Below the pieces are notes generated by a model. That model saw nothing but the letters and a program-made list of their open reading frames with translations. It had not been told where the DNA came from and ran no database searches. Made by a program: the position numbers and the translations under genes. Below are positions 5,278-5,792 of a stretch of DNA of 5,792 nucleotides, in pieces; position 1 is the first letter of the stretch, and every line of letters begins with the position of its first letter. The stretch lies in assembly GCA_947453585.1 (NCBI GenBank), contig CANGHQ010000138.1:1-5792 (forward strand), read 5' to 3'. Source of the stretch: Burkholderiales bacterium (GTDB lineage: Bacteria; Pseudomonadota; Gammaproteobacteria; Burkholderiales; Burkholderiaceae_C).

Positions 5278-5792
5278 TTAGCGGCGCAAGGCCGCTGGCT
5301 TGGCGGCGACCGTGGCCGCGCACAAGCCACACAGCTGCTGCGCCAGCCGGTGCAGCGCCTGCCAGCCGTTGGCGGGCCAGTCGGGCTGCTTGAGGCCTTT
5401 GACAATGCCGTCCACCAGCTGTGCCGCGTGCAGCAGATCGGCGAGTTGGCCGTCGCTCAGGCGCGGCAGCACGCGCTCAAACAAGCGCTCTTTGGCGCCC
5501 CAGACGCGGTTTTCGCGCAAGGCCATGGGCAGCGGACGGCCCTGGCCCATGGCGTCTTTCACGCGCTTGAGCGCGCGTATGTCTTCGGCCAGCGTGTAGT
5601 GCACCAGCACCTCGGCTTCGCCCTCGGCCTGCAGGCCGTCGAGCATGCGCTGCACGCGCACGCCCTGCCCGGCCAGCACCGCCTCGGACAGCTTGAATAC
5701 GTCGTAGCGCGCCACGTTAAGCACCGCACCTTCAACCTGCGCCAGCGTCAGCACGCCGTCGTTTTGCACGGTGGCCGGAAACAGCAGGCCCA
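5278..5792 (-). CDS. holA: DNA polymerase III subunit delta HolA, C-terminal part (cut by window edge)
   Basis: HolA is the delta subunit of the clamp-loader complex; it opens the beta sliding clamp during replication. The visible 170 residues are the C-terminal half, out of roughly 340-350 for the family. Seen: LLFPATVQNDGVLTLAQVEGAV leads into the AAA+ lid region; then NVARYDVFKLSEAVLAGQG and RMLDGLQAEGEAEVLVHYTL, the conserved phenylalanine/leucine pattern and helix of delta. The collar domain follows with EDIRALKRVKDAM, NRVWGAKERLFERVLPRLS and DGIVKGLKQPDWP, the family's VKG motif. The chain ends naturally in TAA. The frame is open to the right edge, so the first in-frame GTG at 5769 is internal and not a start. 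In many relatives I recall holA directly preceding proA; here the pilin operon lies between them. Confidence 0.92.
   Translation of the reverse strand, partial: GLLFPATVQNDGVLTLAQVEGAVLNVARYDVFKLSEAVLAGQGVRVQRMLDGLQAEGEAEVLVHYTLAEDIRALKRVKDAMGQGRPLPMALRENRVWGAKERLFERVLPRLSDGQLADLLHAAQLVDGIVKGLKQPDWPANGWQALHRLAQQLCGLCAATVAAKPAALRR

Noticed and set aside
5769..5769. GTG as a possible start of the holA-like protein
   Set aside because: The frame continues upstream to the window edge with HolA-like residues (LLFPATV), so this GTG is an internal valine codon.
1..5792. CRISPR array, tRNA/rRNA genes, insertion sequences, integrase
   Set aside because: No regularly spaced repeats, no cloverleaf or rRNA signature and no transposase-like reading frame were seen on either strand.

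Overview
This window looks like chromosomal DNA of a betaproteobacterium, most likely Burkholderiales and probably Comamonadaceae (Rhodoferax/Acidovorax-like). It is GC-rich with strong G/C third-position use, holA and proA are the flanking housekeeping genes, and the minor-pilin set is ordered as in beta- and gammaproteobacteria. The genus cannot be fixed from the sequence alone. Every convincing gene is on the minus strand, so reading runs from right to left.

Right edge (5278-5792): the C-terminal half of holA, the delta subunit of the DNA polymerase III clamp loader. Middle-right (4909-5277): a 369-base gap, AT-rich in parts. It holds a long hairpin just downstream of holA and a sigma-54-like promoter (GG-N10-GC, 5022-5037) pointing into the pilin genes. 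Centre (601-4908): five tightly packed genes whose products all have a type IV prepilin/pseudopilin N-terminus. In order they are a PilE-like pilin, a FimT/GspH-like pilin, PilV, PilW, and a very large (687 aa) PilX/GspK-like protein with a long beta-rich, cysteine-paired extracellular region. Junctions are overlaps or gaps of 4-11 bases, so this reads as one operon. Left edge (1-524): the N-terminal 174 residues of proA (gamma-glutamyl phosphate reductase), behind a 76-base gap.

The pilins probably work together. In type IV pili and type II secretion, the FimT/GspH, PilV/GspI, PilW/GspJ and PilX/GspK proteins form a complex that primes assembly and stays at the filament tip. No PilY1 gene lies in the cluster, where one often follows pilX. 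The oversized PilX-like protein is the obvious candidate for the exposed tip domain (adhesion, surface sensing or ligand/DNA capture), but that function is inference.

Points most worth a second look: the giant PilX-like protein with five closely spaced cysteine pairs; the lost Glu+5 in PilW; the odd N-terminus of the PilE-like gene (46-residue leader, Ala at -1, rare codons, a GC hairpin, no ribosome binding site at the ATG); and the candidate sigma-54 promoter.
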